NCBI GenBank assembly: GCA_041689775.1
Contig: JBDNFP010000219.1
Coordinates: forward strand, 1-5,165
Length of the DNA stretch: 5,165 nucleotides
Direction of reading: 5' to 3'
DNA from: JBDNFP01 sp041689775
GTDB taxonomy: Bacteria; Bacteroidota; Bacteroidia; Cytophagales; Spirosomataceae
Below are positions 1-5,165 of this stretch, piece by piece. A program made the translations under genes and the position numbers. Under the pieces are notes generated by a model. It worked only from the letters and a program-made list of their open reading frames with translations. It was not told where the DNA came from and did not search any database. Position 1 is the stretch's first letter. Each line of letters begins with the position of its first letter.

Positions 1-89
1 AGTACAATTTCGAAATCACCGAATTCTATACCAAACAGGCGTTTACAAATTCCGGGATTTTCTTTCAATAACTTATACTTATCGTTCAT
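1..89 (-). CDS. Transposase N-terminal fragment, IS5-like (runs off left edge)
   Basis: This reading frame is open from an ATG at 87-89 to the left edge of the window: 29 complete codons plus two bases. It begins MNDKYKLLKENPGI and continues CKRLFGIEFGDFEIVL. The pattern of a short charged start followed by 'F/CKRL.G....F..(I/V)L' is what I recognise from the helix-turn-helix N-terminus of IS5-like DDE transposases (HTH_Tnp_4 followed by DDE_Tnp_4). The catalytic DDE residues would lie outside the window and cannot be checked. A perfect TAnnTTTG box sits just upstream, and a terminal-repeat-like sequence lies between it and the neighbouring peptidase gene. Both fit the 5' end of an insertion sequence. 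The family call rests on about 30 residues, so it is tentative. An ordinary small gene start is the alternative. Confidence 0.5.
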   Translation of the reverse strand, partial: MNDKYKLLKENPGICKRLFGIEFGDFEIV

Positions 90-106
90 AGTCAGTTTTT
101 TACGAA

Positions 107-114
107 CAAATTTA
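107..114 (-). promoter_or_regulatory. Bacteroidota-type -7 box of the transposase-like gene
   Basis: On the minus strand this reads TAAATTTG, a perfect match to the Bacteroidota -7 consensus TAnnTTTG. It ends 17 bases upstream of the ATG at 89, which would give a very short leader. I see no TTTG-like -33 box at the expected spacing; the expected position falls in the presumed terminal repeat. It is the only exact TAnnTTTG match I found upstream of any gene start in this window. Confidence 0.4.
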
Positions 115-138
115 GAAAATATTATTTAAGAGAGTGGT

Positions 139-1707
139 CTAATACTTCGCTGGCTGATTCGCCTTCGGCAGCGTCCGCAAAATAAACTGCCGAATATCCT
201 CATTCGACGTCACGACGTCCTCATCCCGCAGGTACATCATGTGGCCGCTGCGGTAGCCTTTCCAATCCATGCGGTCTTTGAGTTTACCGCTGGGGTCGAG
301 GTGCCATAGGTCGTACTTGGCGTTGAAATAGTCACATGCCCCGTCGTAGTAGCCCGACTGCACCAGCACGTTGAGGTAGGGATTCTGGGCCATGGCTTGC
401 CGCAGGTTTTCGCCCGTTTTGTCTTCATTAGCTCCCTCCCGGCTCCACGGACGGGTTTGTCCGGCGATGAAGTATTTCAGGTCGGTTTTGTAGTTGAGTA
501 CCTCGCGCAGGTAGTAGTTGATGGCGGGCGTAAACGAATGCTGCCACGAGGTGTACTCAGGCGAGTAGTCGGGGCCCATGCCCGCGCCCATACGGTCAAT
601 GCCCAGGTAGCGCGAGTCCAACCGTCCGATGGTAAAGCCTTTATCCCGCAGAAGTTCTTTCCAGAAAAAAGAGGGAGGTACCATCAGGTTATGTTCCAGA
701 ATCACCTTTTCGGAGAGTCCCGAGTAGCGGGCCATGCGGGCGGCGATGCGTTGGCGCTCGGCGGGGGGCAGAAAGCCGCCTTTGGTAATGGCCGGAATCA
801 GCTCGTTGATGGTAAACTGCTCCACCTCGGGTAGCATATCTACGAGGTCTTTTTGTTGGAGGTCGGTGGGTAGTACCTTATGAAACCAGGCCGTGGCGGC
901 GTAGTAGGGCAGGAAGTTGGCGGCATCCACTACCGTACCGCGCGGAATACCGAGGCCGGTGGGCGACACCAGCACCACGCCGTTGGGGTACATCCAGCTG
1001 GCGTTTTGGAGTTCTAGTGCCAAGCCCGACACGCGGTTGGTACCGTAGCTTTCTCCGACGAGGTACTTGGGTGAACTCCACCGATTTTTGCGGGTCACGA
1101 AGGTATTGAGCCACTCGGCCAGGTACTTGATGTCGGCATTGACGCCGAAGAATTTGCTTTTGGCAATGGTATCCGACAGCATCCGCGAAAAACCCGTGTT
1201 GACGGGTTCCACGAATATGATATCGGCCACGTCCAGAATGGAGTTGGGGTTGTCCTGAATGCCGTAGGGTTGCACGGGGTAGCCCTCGCTGTCGATATTG
1301 ACACGCTTGGGGCCGGTGTAGCCAATGTGCATCCAGCAAGAAGCCGCGCCGGGGCCACCGTTGAACGAAACTACCAGCGGCCTTGACGCCCGGTCGGTAA
1401 CGTCGGTGCGCTCGTAGTAGACGTAGAATAGGCTAGCGATGGGCTGTCCGGCCTCGTCCCACACGGGCTGCGTACCGGCGGCGGCTTTGTAGGGTACCCG
1501 CTTGCCTTTGATCATTACCTGATCCTGGGTTACTACGTCGGCGTCGGGGATGGGTAGGCGGCTTTGGGCCTTTAAGGAAGGTCCTTCGACTACGCTCAGG
1601 ATGACAAGGAAAAAAGAGAGCGATCCGACGATTCGGAGTAGCGGTCTGATGATTCGGAGGGAAGGAATACTCACCTTCCACAGGGAAATAGGTAGTAGTT
1701 TTTTCAT
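139..1707 (-). CDS. Secreted S10-family serine carboxypeptidase
   Basis: This is a complete 522-aa serine carboxypeptidase of peptidase family S10 (alpha/beta hydrolase fold), expected to remove C-terminal amino acids from peptides outside the cytoplasm. The NGGPGAAS motif (residues 116-123) corresponds to the family's NGGPG(C/S)S oxyanion-hole segment. GESYG (218-222) holds the nucleophile Ser220. SGYYDGACDYF (451-461) supplies the likely acid Asp455, and GHMMY (488-492) the likely base His489, so the triad looks intact. The N-terminus (about 1-47) is a long, basic and then hydrophobic export signal ending near LKAQ. It is longer than a usual signal peptide and includes a repeat-derived stretch (residues 35-46) and a seven-residue degenerate duplication. 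ATG at 1707 is the only sensible start, since the next Met is residue 65; no strong Shine-Dalgarno precedes it, only an A-rich AAAAAGACA. The C-terminus ends NQPAKY with the TAG stop abutting a probable IS end. The next gene upstream is 168 bp away, so it probably has its own promoter. Confidence 0.95.
   Translation of the reverse strand: MKKLLPISLWKVSIPSLRIIRPLLRIVGSLSFFLVILSVVEGPSLKAQSRLPIPDADVVTQDQVMIKGKRVPYKAAAGTQPVWDEAGQPIASLFYVYYERTDVTDRASRPLVVSFNGGPGAASCWMHIGYTGPKRVNIDSEGYPVQPYGIQDNPNSILDVADIIFVEPVNTGFSRMLSDTIAKSKFFGVNADIKYLAEWLNTFVTRKNRWSSPKYLVGESYGTNRVSGLALELQNASWMYPNGVVLVSPTGLGIPRGTVVDAANFLPYYAATAWFHKVLPTDLQQKDLVDMLPEVEQFTINELIPAITKGGFLPPAERQRIAARMARYSGLSEKVILEHNLMVPPSFFWKELLRDKGFTIGRLDSRYLGIDRMGAGMGPDYSPEYTSWQHSFTPAINYYLREVLNYKTDLKYFIAGQTRPWSREGANEDKTGENLRQAMAQNPYLNVLVQSGYYDGACDYFNAKYDLWHLDPSGKLKDRMDWKGYRSGHMMYLRDEDVVTSNEDIRQFILRTLPKANQPAKY
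1570..1605 (-). repeat. Interspersed 'HPERSRR/VILSVVEG' repeat inside the S10 signal-peptide region
   Basis: On the minus strand the segment contains GTCATCCTGAGCGTAGTC followed by GAAGGACCTTCC. I recognise this as a dispersed repeat common in many bacterial genomes, usually intergenic. Its tell-tale translations are all present: VILSVVEGPS in the peptidase frame (residues 35-44), CHPERSRRTF in another minus-strand frame, and PSTTLRMT on the plus strand. It includes an odd-length palindrome, GAAGG-T-CCTTC, at 1577-1587. There is only one copy in this window, so the repeat identity comes from general knowledge, and the exact ends are approximate. It is in frame and adds hydrophobic residues to the export signal. 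Confidence 0.7.
1621..1662 (-). repeat. Degenerate 21-bp tandem duplication in the S10 leader
   Basis: Two adjacent 21-base units encode PSLRIIR (residues 15-21) and PLLRIVG (22-28). The DNA units agree at about 15 of 21 positions, with the conserved core seen on the plus strand as GACGATTCGGAG (1627-1638) and GATGATTCGGAG (1648-1659), exactly 21 bases apart. The duplication is in frame and lengthens the basic n-region of the signal peptide. Chance similarity in a short, low-complexity leader cannot be excluded. Confidence 0.5.
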
Positions 1708-1808
1708 TGTCTTTTTAACTAAAAAACAGAATCAGAAAAGTATTTTGGAAAGAGGTAGGCTAGTTTTCGTAACTTTTGGTTAAGATAAAGATTTGCCTTT
1801 AAATTACA

Positions 1809-1852
1809 AATAGTGGAGGGAAGCGATCCGATGACCACCTCCTTCCGCTATT
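1809..1852. terminator. Terminator-like hairpin between the 232-aa gene and the S10 gene
   Basis: Arms 1809-1821 (AATAGTGGAGGGA) and 1840-1852 (TCCTTCCGCTATT) pair over 13 positions as plus-strand RNA, including two G-U wobbles, around an 18-base loop. They are followed by a U-rich run (ATTATTTTTTA). As minus-strand RNA the same arms pair with two A-C mismatches and are followed by the weaker run TATTTGTAATTT. Placement 24 bases past the stop of the 232-aa gene suggests that it terminates that transcript, perhaps as a bidirectional element. The better fold is, oddly, on the strand without annotated genes. Confidence 0.4.
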
Positions 1853-1875
1853 ATTTTTTAGATGACTAAGTTACC

Positions 1876-2574
1876 TTAATGCTCGCCTTTTTCTTCGTGC
1901 ATCTGAATGGGTGCTTCGTAACTGGGGTGGTCCAGGATATCACCAAGCCAGTAGTCCGAAGAGACGATTGTTACTTCGTAATTTTCGCCAGATTTTGTTA
2001 CGTCGCGTTGCCAGACGATAGCGTCCGCGTCGGTGAGGTTCTTTTTGCCTTCCAGCTCATCCGGGTAGAGCCGCTTGACGATGGAGTTGTTGGGCATGGC
2101 CTTTTGCAGGACTTTGAGAATTACTTCGCTAGTCACATCCTCCGTCCCGCTGAAAGTACCATCCGTGTCCTTCAAGGTAAACGTGATCCGCACCGCTTTG
2201 CCATCGGGAAATTTACCGTTGTAAGCCTTGCGGAGTAATTGGTTGATGCTGAACAGGCGTTGATGCAGGAAAATTTCGGGGTATTCTTCGAAAATTTTGT
2301 CCAACTGCATATCGCTGGCGATCTGCGATATCTGGCCTGTTTTGAGGTCGTCGCTCAGGTACAGCCCCATCAGATTTTCTGCCGCCTGATTGGGGCCTTC
2401 GTCTGTAATGGCCATCAGCGTCATTTCGGCTAGTTCCTTGTCCGGTAGTGCATCGGCGTCGGCGAAGCCAAATACATCCAGAATTTGAAGGTAATCCTCT
2501 TTCTTCCAGGTGTTTGGTACTTCCGATAGATACTCGTGGGCTATGTTTTCGACTTGCAAATTTATCTTGTCCAT
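1876..2574 (-). CDS. Acidic protein of unknown family, 232 aa
   Basis: This is a complete ORF from ATG at 2574 to TAA at 1876-1878. I do not recognise the family. The product starts MDKINLQVENIAHEYLSEVP, has no signal peptide or membrane segment, and is rich in Asp and Glu, so it is probably a soluble cytoplasmic protein. The N-terminal half looks helical (residues 1-115, with segments such as KKEDYLQILDVFGFADADALPDKELAEM). The C-terminal half (about 120-215) alternates hydrophobic and polar residues in a strand-like way (AVRITFTLKDTDG, NYEVTIVSSDYWLGDIL). The tail is charged and contains two histidines (MHEEKGEH). Absence of frame disruption, normal composition and shared base composition with its neighbours support a real gene. 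It lies 166 bp after the receptor gene and 168 bp before the peptidase gene, with hairpins in both gaps, so it is probably an independent transcript. No function is proposed. Confidence 0.85.
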   Translation of the reverse strand: MDKINLQVENIAHEYLSEVPNTWKKEDYLQILDVFGFADADALPDKELAEMTLMAITDEGPNQAAENLMGLYLSDDLKTGQISQIASDMQLDKIFEEYPEIFLHQRLFSINQLLRKAYNGKFPDGKAVRITFTLKDTDGTFSGTEDVTSEVILKVLQKAMPNNSIVKRLYPDELEGKKNLTDADAIVWQRDVTKSGENYEVTIVSSDYWLGDILDHPSYEAPIQMHEEKGEH

Positions 2575-2577
2575 GGT

Positions 2578-2596
2578 TTTTTCAAAATGTGAAAAA
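2578..2596 (-). promoter_or_regulatory. AT-rich inverted repeat just upstream of the 232-aa gene start
   Basis: TTTTTCA (2578-2584) and TGAAAAA (2590-2596) are perfect 7-base inverted arms with a 5-base spacer. The nearer arm ends three bases before the start codon. A hairpin here would cover the ribosome-binding region, or the site could be a protein operator. The pairing is nearly all A-U and weak, so the role is speculative. Confidence 0.25.
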
Positions 2597-2623
2597 GCAA
2601 GTACGCAAGTTTTGGCGGGTTTA

Positions 2624-2633
2624 AATAGCTATT
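2624..2633. repeat. 10-bp perfect palindrome AATAGCTATT
   Basis: AATAGCTATT is self-complementary over all ten bases and lies about 50 bases upstream of the 232-aa gene start. An 8-base-period direct repeat, GCAAGTAC-GCAAGT (2597-2610), sits between it and the gene. Either could be an operator or core-promoter-proximal site, but short AT-rich palindromes are common by chance. Confidence 0.25.
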
Positions 2634-2652
2634 AGTTGTCAGCAGGATTTTA

Positions 2653-2691
2653 TTTTGCTACGCAGCAAAAGCTACCCTATTTCCTGGGGTA
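2653..2691. terminator. Two small hairpins downstream of the TonB receptor gene
   Basis: TTTTGCT (2653-2659) and AGCAAAA (2664-2670) form a perfect 7-bp stem with a 4-base loop. TACCC (2673-2677) and GGGTA (2687-2691) form a second, 5-bp stem. Read on the minus strand, the TACCC/GGGTA stem comes first and is directly followed by GCTTTTGC, a weak U-run that could terminate the receptor transcript. The second hairpin follows without a clear U-tract. They lie 50 to 88 bases past the receptor stop codon. A termination role is inference. Confidence 0.3.
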
Positions 2692-2740
2692 AAAATTTGA
2701 TAAGAATCAGGTTTTCGGCAGAACTCAACGGATTACTTTT

Positions 2741-5062
2741 TTACCAAAACCACGTCCACGTGAGGCGGGTAAACAACGGCGTACCGGGTGTGAAGTGAAT
2801 TTCCTCCACGGGGGCAGTCTCTTGGCGCAGACGGCTTTCGGTGGCGAACTGAGTTTCCTTCCAGCGGGTATTGAATAGGTTCTGGACGGAAAGCCCGAAT
2901 TGCTGGTGGGGCAGCGTGTAATTTAGCTGCAAGTCCGTTACGAAATAGCCTTTGGCTACCAAGCTGTTGTCTTCGTTGGCGGGGCGGTCGCCGATGTAAC
3001 GGTAGCGTAGCGAGCCGTTGAAACCTCGCTCGGCCTGACACGAGAGTCCGCCGACGGAAGTGAATACAGGAGCCAGCGGCACAAAGTTTTGGCCCGCTTC
3101 CTCGTCCACGAAGCGGGGGCGGGTAGCGTTCATGTCCAGATCAGCAAAAAGGTGGTCGGTCAACTGATACCGGAGCGATAGGTCCGTGCCTTCGCGGTGG
3201 GTCCGGCCACCGGGTTCTACCACGCCCTCATCGCCTACGTACACAAATTCTTGGGCCATGTGTAGCGTCCAAAGAGCGGTGCTGATCAGCAAACGGGGGA
3301 GGGGTTTCCAGATGGCCCCCAAGTCGCCGCCCCAAGCGGGTGGGAGGGCCTGCCGTACGCTCCGGATAGAGGCCCCGGCGGACACCACGCGGCTATCATT
3401 TGAGTGAAAGCCTTTGCCCGCTTTGGCGTAGAGCTGTAGGCGGGGCGAGAAAGTATAGTAGAGGTTCAACTTGGGAGAAACAATGGCGGTATTGGTCCGT
3501 GTTGCGGCAGTTGGCCTGCGCAACAGGTCTTCGTAGCTCTGCCGGAATACGTCGAGGCGAAGACCTGCGTTGACCGTCAATCGGCTGGATAGGTATAGCA
3601 CTTCGTCGAGGTACAAGGAAGCGTTGAGTTCGTTGATATTGCCAAGTTGGTACCGTTCCAGGGTTTCGCTCCGGTTGCGGGTATGGGAGAGTTCGGTGGA
3701 GTCGGTCACATCCTGCCGATACTGAACACCTAGTGTGGTGGTGAGGTTCTTACCGCCGAGCTGATGGTAGCGGGTGATACTACCGTTGTACCCAAAGAGA
3801 TTACGCTGTTCTTTTTGCCGGATTTGGTCGCCTTTGATGGTATCGTTGAGAAAGAAGGTAAAGTTGGAATACAATTCGAAGGCATTACGGCTATAATATA
3901 CCTGCTGACGAATTTCGTCCTTGTGGCTCGTGATCGTAACCAGTTGCGCGTTGAGGTTGGTACGGCTGGTTTCGCCACCTTCTGTGGGGTCAACGGAGCC
4001 GAAAAAGCCCGTCAGTCCCGAGTCTACGGCGCGGTTCGGAATCTGACCCGAGTGGTTCCATTTGCTCCAAAACGTAGAAGCCGACAGCGTCAACGTGGTG
4101 GAAGGGGAGAGGTGGCCGTGGTACTTGTTGAGGAGATTAAATCGGTTGAAATACTGTGGATTCTCGAAGTAGCTGTTGGAATACTGGTATTCGGATGCCA
4201 CGTAGGCGGACTGCCGCTGATTTTCGTCTTTTCCCGTGCTTTTCCCCAGTAAATTTACGCCACCTACCACACGATAGGTATCGTATTGGCCCACTTCCGC
4301 TTTTACGAAATTCCGATCGAGCGTGGTTTTGGTTTGGAAATTTACCCAACCCGCCGTGGCGAGGTTCCCTTGGTTGGTAGTATAGGGGCCTTTGCCAAAA
4401 TTGAGCGACTGAATCATTTCGGGAATCACAAAGTGTAAATCAGCGTAGCCTTGCCCGTGGGCGTGTGATACCATATTGACGGGCATTCCATCCACACTCA
4501 GCCGGATGTCCGTGCCGTGGTCGAGGTCAAAGCCGCGCAAGAACAGCTGCTCGGCCTTGCCACCGCCCGCGTGCTGCCCGATGAAGAGCCCCGGCACCAT
4601 GCGCAGGATTTCCTGCGAGTTGGTCACGGGCCTGAGCCGGATGTCCACGCTGCTGATGACCTGCTGGTCGTTGAGCCGCAGGGCCGATACCGTCACCGCG
4701 CCCAGGTCAATGGGGGCCGTTAGGAGTTTGGTTTGTAGAAAAGTCGTCTGATCGTCCTGTACTTTGGCCGTGAGGATCTGACTCTGGTAGCCCAGGCTTT
4801 TAAATTCCAGGAGGTAGGTAGCCGCTGGAAGGTTAGTGAATTGGTACTGGCCCAGTTCATTAGTAACGGCCCCTTTGTCTTGTCCCGAAAGCACAATCGT
4901 CACCCCTGTCAGTGGCTTGCCGGTGGTAGCATCCGAAACGCTCCCCGTGATTTTACCCAAGTGGGCCAGCGCTGCATGGGATACAAAGAGAAACGCAAAT
5001 GGTAAAAGGCAGTTTTTGAGAATGGCACGTTTTGCAAAACAACGGAGTAGATTATTCCTCAT
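2741..5062 (-). CDS. TonB-dependent outer-membrane receptor with carboxypeptidase-regulatory-like N-domain
   Basis: This is a complete 773-aa outer-membrane transporter that should take up a specific ligand using TonB/ExbBD energy. A signal peptide covers residues 1-33, with cleavage likely after ALA. An Ig-like carboxypeptidase-regulatory-like domain follows (about 36-115: GKITGSVSDATTGKPLTGVT, then NELGQYQFTNLPAATYLLEF). The plug spans about 130-243 and contains LRGFDLDHGTDIRLSVDGMPV and the striking HAHGQGYADLH (200-210). The barrel covers about 245-773, with the typical late motif QNLFN (727-731) and an aromatic C-terminal strand ending in FW, as expected for BAM-dependent insertion. Start ATG at 5062 gives a good signal peptide; no Shine-Dalgarno is evident. 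No SusD-like gene is next to it, and at 773 aa it is shorter than typical SusC proteins, so a glycan SusC role is unlikely. The ligand is unknown; the histidine-rich plug motif would allow a metal or metal-chelate, but that is a guess. It is intact, with no frameshift seen. Confidence 0.95.
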   Translation of the reverse strand: MRNNLLRCFAKRAILKNCLLPFAFLFVSHAALAHLGKITGSVSDATTGKPLTGVTIVLSGQDKGAVTNELGQYQFTNLPAATYLLEFKSLGYQSQILTAKVQDDQTTFLQTKLLTAPIDLGAVTVSALRLNDQQVISSVDIRLRPVTNSQEILRMVPGLFIGQHAGGGKAEQLFLRGFDLDHGTDIRLSVDGMPVNMVSHAHGQGYADLHFVIPEMIQSLNFGKGPYTTNQGNLATAGWVNFQTKTTLDRNFVKAEVGQYDTYRVVGGVNLLGKSTGKDENQRQSAYVASEYQYSNSYFENPQYFNRFNLLNKYHGHLSPSTTLTLSASTFWSKWNHSGQIPNRAVDSGLTGFFGSVDPTEGGETSRTNLNAQLVTITSHKDEIRQQVYYSRNAFELYSNFTFFLNDTIKGDQIRQKEQRNLFGYNGSITRYHQLGGKNLTTTLGVQYRQDVTDSTELSHTRNRSETLERYQLGNINELNASLYLDEVLYLSSRLTVNAGLRLDVFRQSYEDLLRRPTAATRTNTAIVSPKLNLYYTFSPRLQLYAKAGKGFHSNDSRVVSAGASIRSVRQALPPAWGGDLGAIWKPLPRLLISTALWTLHMAQEFVYVGDEGVVEPGGRTHREGTDLSLRYQLTDHLFADLDMNATRPRFVDEEAGQNFVPLAPVFTSVGGLSCQAERGFNGSLRYRYIGDRPANEDNSLVAKGYFVTDLQLNYTLPHQQFGLSVQNLFNTRWKETQFATESRLRQETAPVEEIHFTPGTPLFTRLTWTWFW

Positions 5063-5080
5063 AGCGTAGCTAGTTAAAAA

Positions 5081-5123
5081 TAGTGTAGTAAGACGGGGAT
5101 TAAGTAATATATGTCTTACACTA
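5081..5123. promoter_or_regulatory. Interrupted inverted repeat upstream of the TonB receptor
   Basis: GTAAGAC (5088-5094) and GTCTTAC (5113-5119) are perfect inverted arms separated by 18 bases. The outer bases TAGT (5081-5084) and ACTA (5120-5123) continue the pairing past a 3-base bulge, for 11 paired positions in all. The repeat ends about 19 bases upstream of the receptor start codon, where a promoter, operator or leader hairpin is expected. A TATTTTTA close to the -7 consensus (minus strand, about 5077-5084) overlaps its near arm, without a recognisable -33 box. A regulatory role is inferred from position only. Confidence 0.35.
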
Positions 5124-5165
5124 GTGGTTGAGAAACTTTAATACGTCTTGTTAGTTATAGCTAAA

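Larger units (their letters stand above)
1..138 (-). mobile_element. Probable insertion-sequence end (IS5-like), partial
   Basis: Read on the minus strand, the sequence right after the S10 stop codon is ACCACTCTCTTAAATAATAT (138 down to 119), then an AT-rich leader with a -7 box and the transposase-like start at 89. That is the usual architecture of an IS terminal inverted repeat followed closely by a transposase promoter and start. The bases 139-142 are CTAA, which matches the YTAR target preferred by some IS5-family elements, and they overlap the peptidase stop codon. The exact outer boundary is uncertain by two or three bases because the other IS end and the second target copy are outside the window. 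The mobile-element call is inference from layout and the short transposase similarity. Confidence 0.45.

Noticed and set aside
397..834. 145-aa plus-strand ORF opposite the S10 gene
   Set aside because: It lies wholly antisense to an intact S10 peptidase with clear catalytic motifs and shows no recognisable domain; it is a frame shadow.
1433..1681. 82-aa minus-strand ORF containing CHPERSRR
   Set aside because: It is an alternative frame of the S10 leader. HPERSRR is a known artefactual translation of the dispersed repeat, not a protein motif.
1708..1800. Promoter of the S10 gene (minus-strand TACTTTTC as a -7 box)
   Set aside because: It differs from TAnnTTTG at the last base and has no -33 partner at the right distance, so it is too weak to list as a feature.
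3764..4252. 162-aa plus-strand ORF opposite the TonB receptor
   Set aside because: It is antisense to the beta-barrel coding region, matches no family and has no promoter or start context; it is a shadow ORF.
2741..5062. SusC-type glycan receptor
   Set aside because: No SusD-like lipoprotein gene is adjacent, the protein is shorter than typical SusC, and no carbohydrate-active enzyme is nearby.
139..5062. A single three-gene operon or new functional system
   Set aside because: The genes share a strand, but gaps of 166 and 168 bp contain terminator-like hairpins, and nothing in the protein sequences links their functions.

Overview
The window looks like chromosomal DNA of a Bacteroidota bacterium, most likely of the Cytophagales type. 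The evidence is an outer-membrane TonB-dependent receptor with an N-terminal carboxypeptidase-regulatory-like domain, a secreted S10 serine carboxypeptidase, a perfect TAnnTTTG-type -7 box, and A-rich leaders without clear Shine-Dalgarno sites. The taxonomic call is inference. No rRNA, tRNA, CRISPR array or phage genes were seen.

Layout: every supported gene is on the minus strand, so transcription runs from right to left. From the right end: (i) an upstream region with an interrupted inverted repeat (about 5063-5165); (ii) a complete 773-aa TonB-dependent receptor (2741-5062); (iii) a 166-bp spacer with several small inverted repeats; (iv) a 232-aa acidic protein of unknown family, probably cytoplasmic (1876-2574); (v) a 168-bp spacer with a terminator-like hairpin; (vi) a complete 522-aa secreted S10 serine carboxypeptidase (139-1707); (vii) the first 29 codons and probable terminal end of an IS5-like insertion sequence running off the left edge (1-138).

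The three full genes are co-oriented, but the gaps of about 165 bp, each with hairpins, argue against a tight operon. The receptor has no SusD-like partner next to it, so it is not a SusC/D glycan system. A shared theme of envelope nutrient uptake and extracellular peptide breakdown is possible but not demonstrated.

The most noteworthy observations are at the two ends of the S10 gene. Its signal-peptide region carries a copy of an interspersed repeat whose translations read VILSVVEG, HPERSRR or PSTTLRMT, next to a 21-bp degenerate tandem duplication. Its stop codon sits exactly at the probable insertion-sequence junction. I saw no convincing new multi-gene system.
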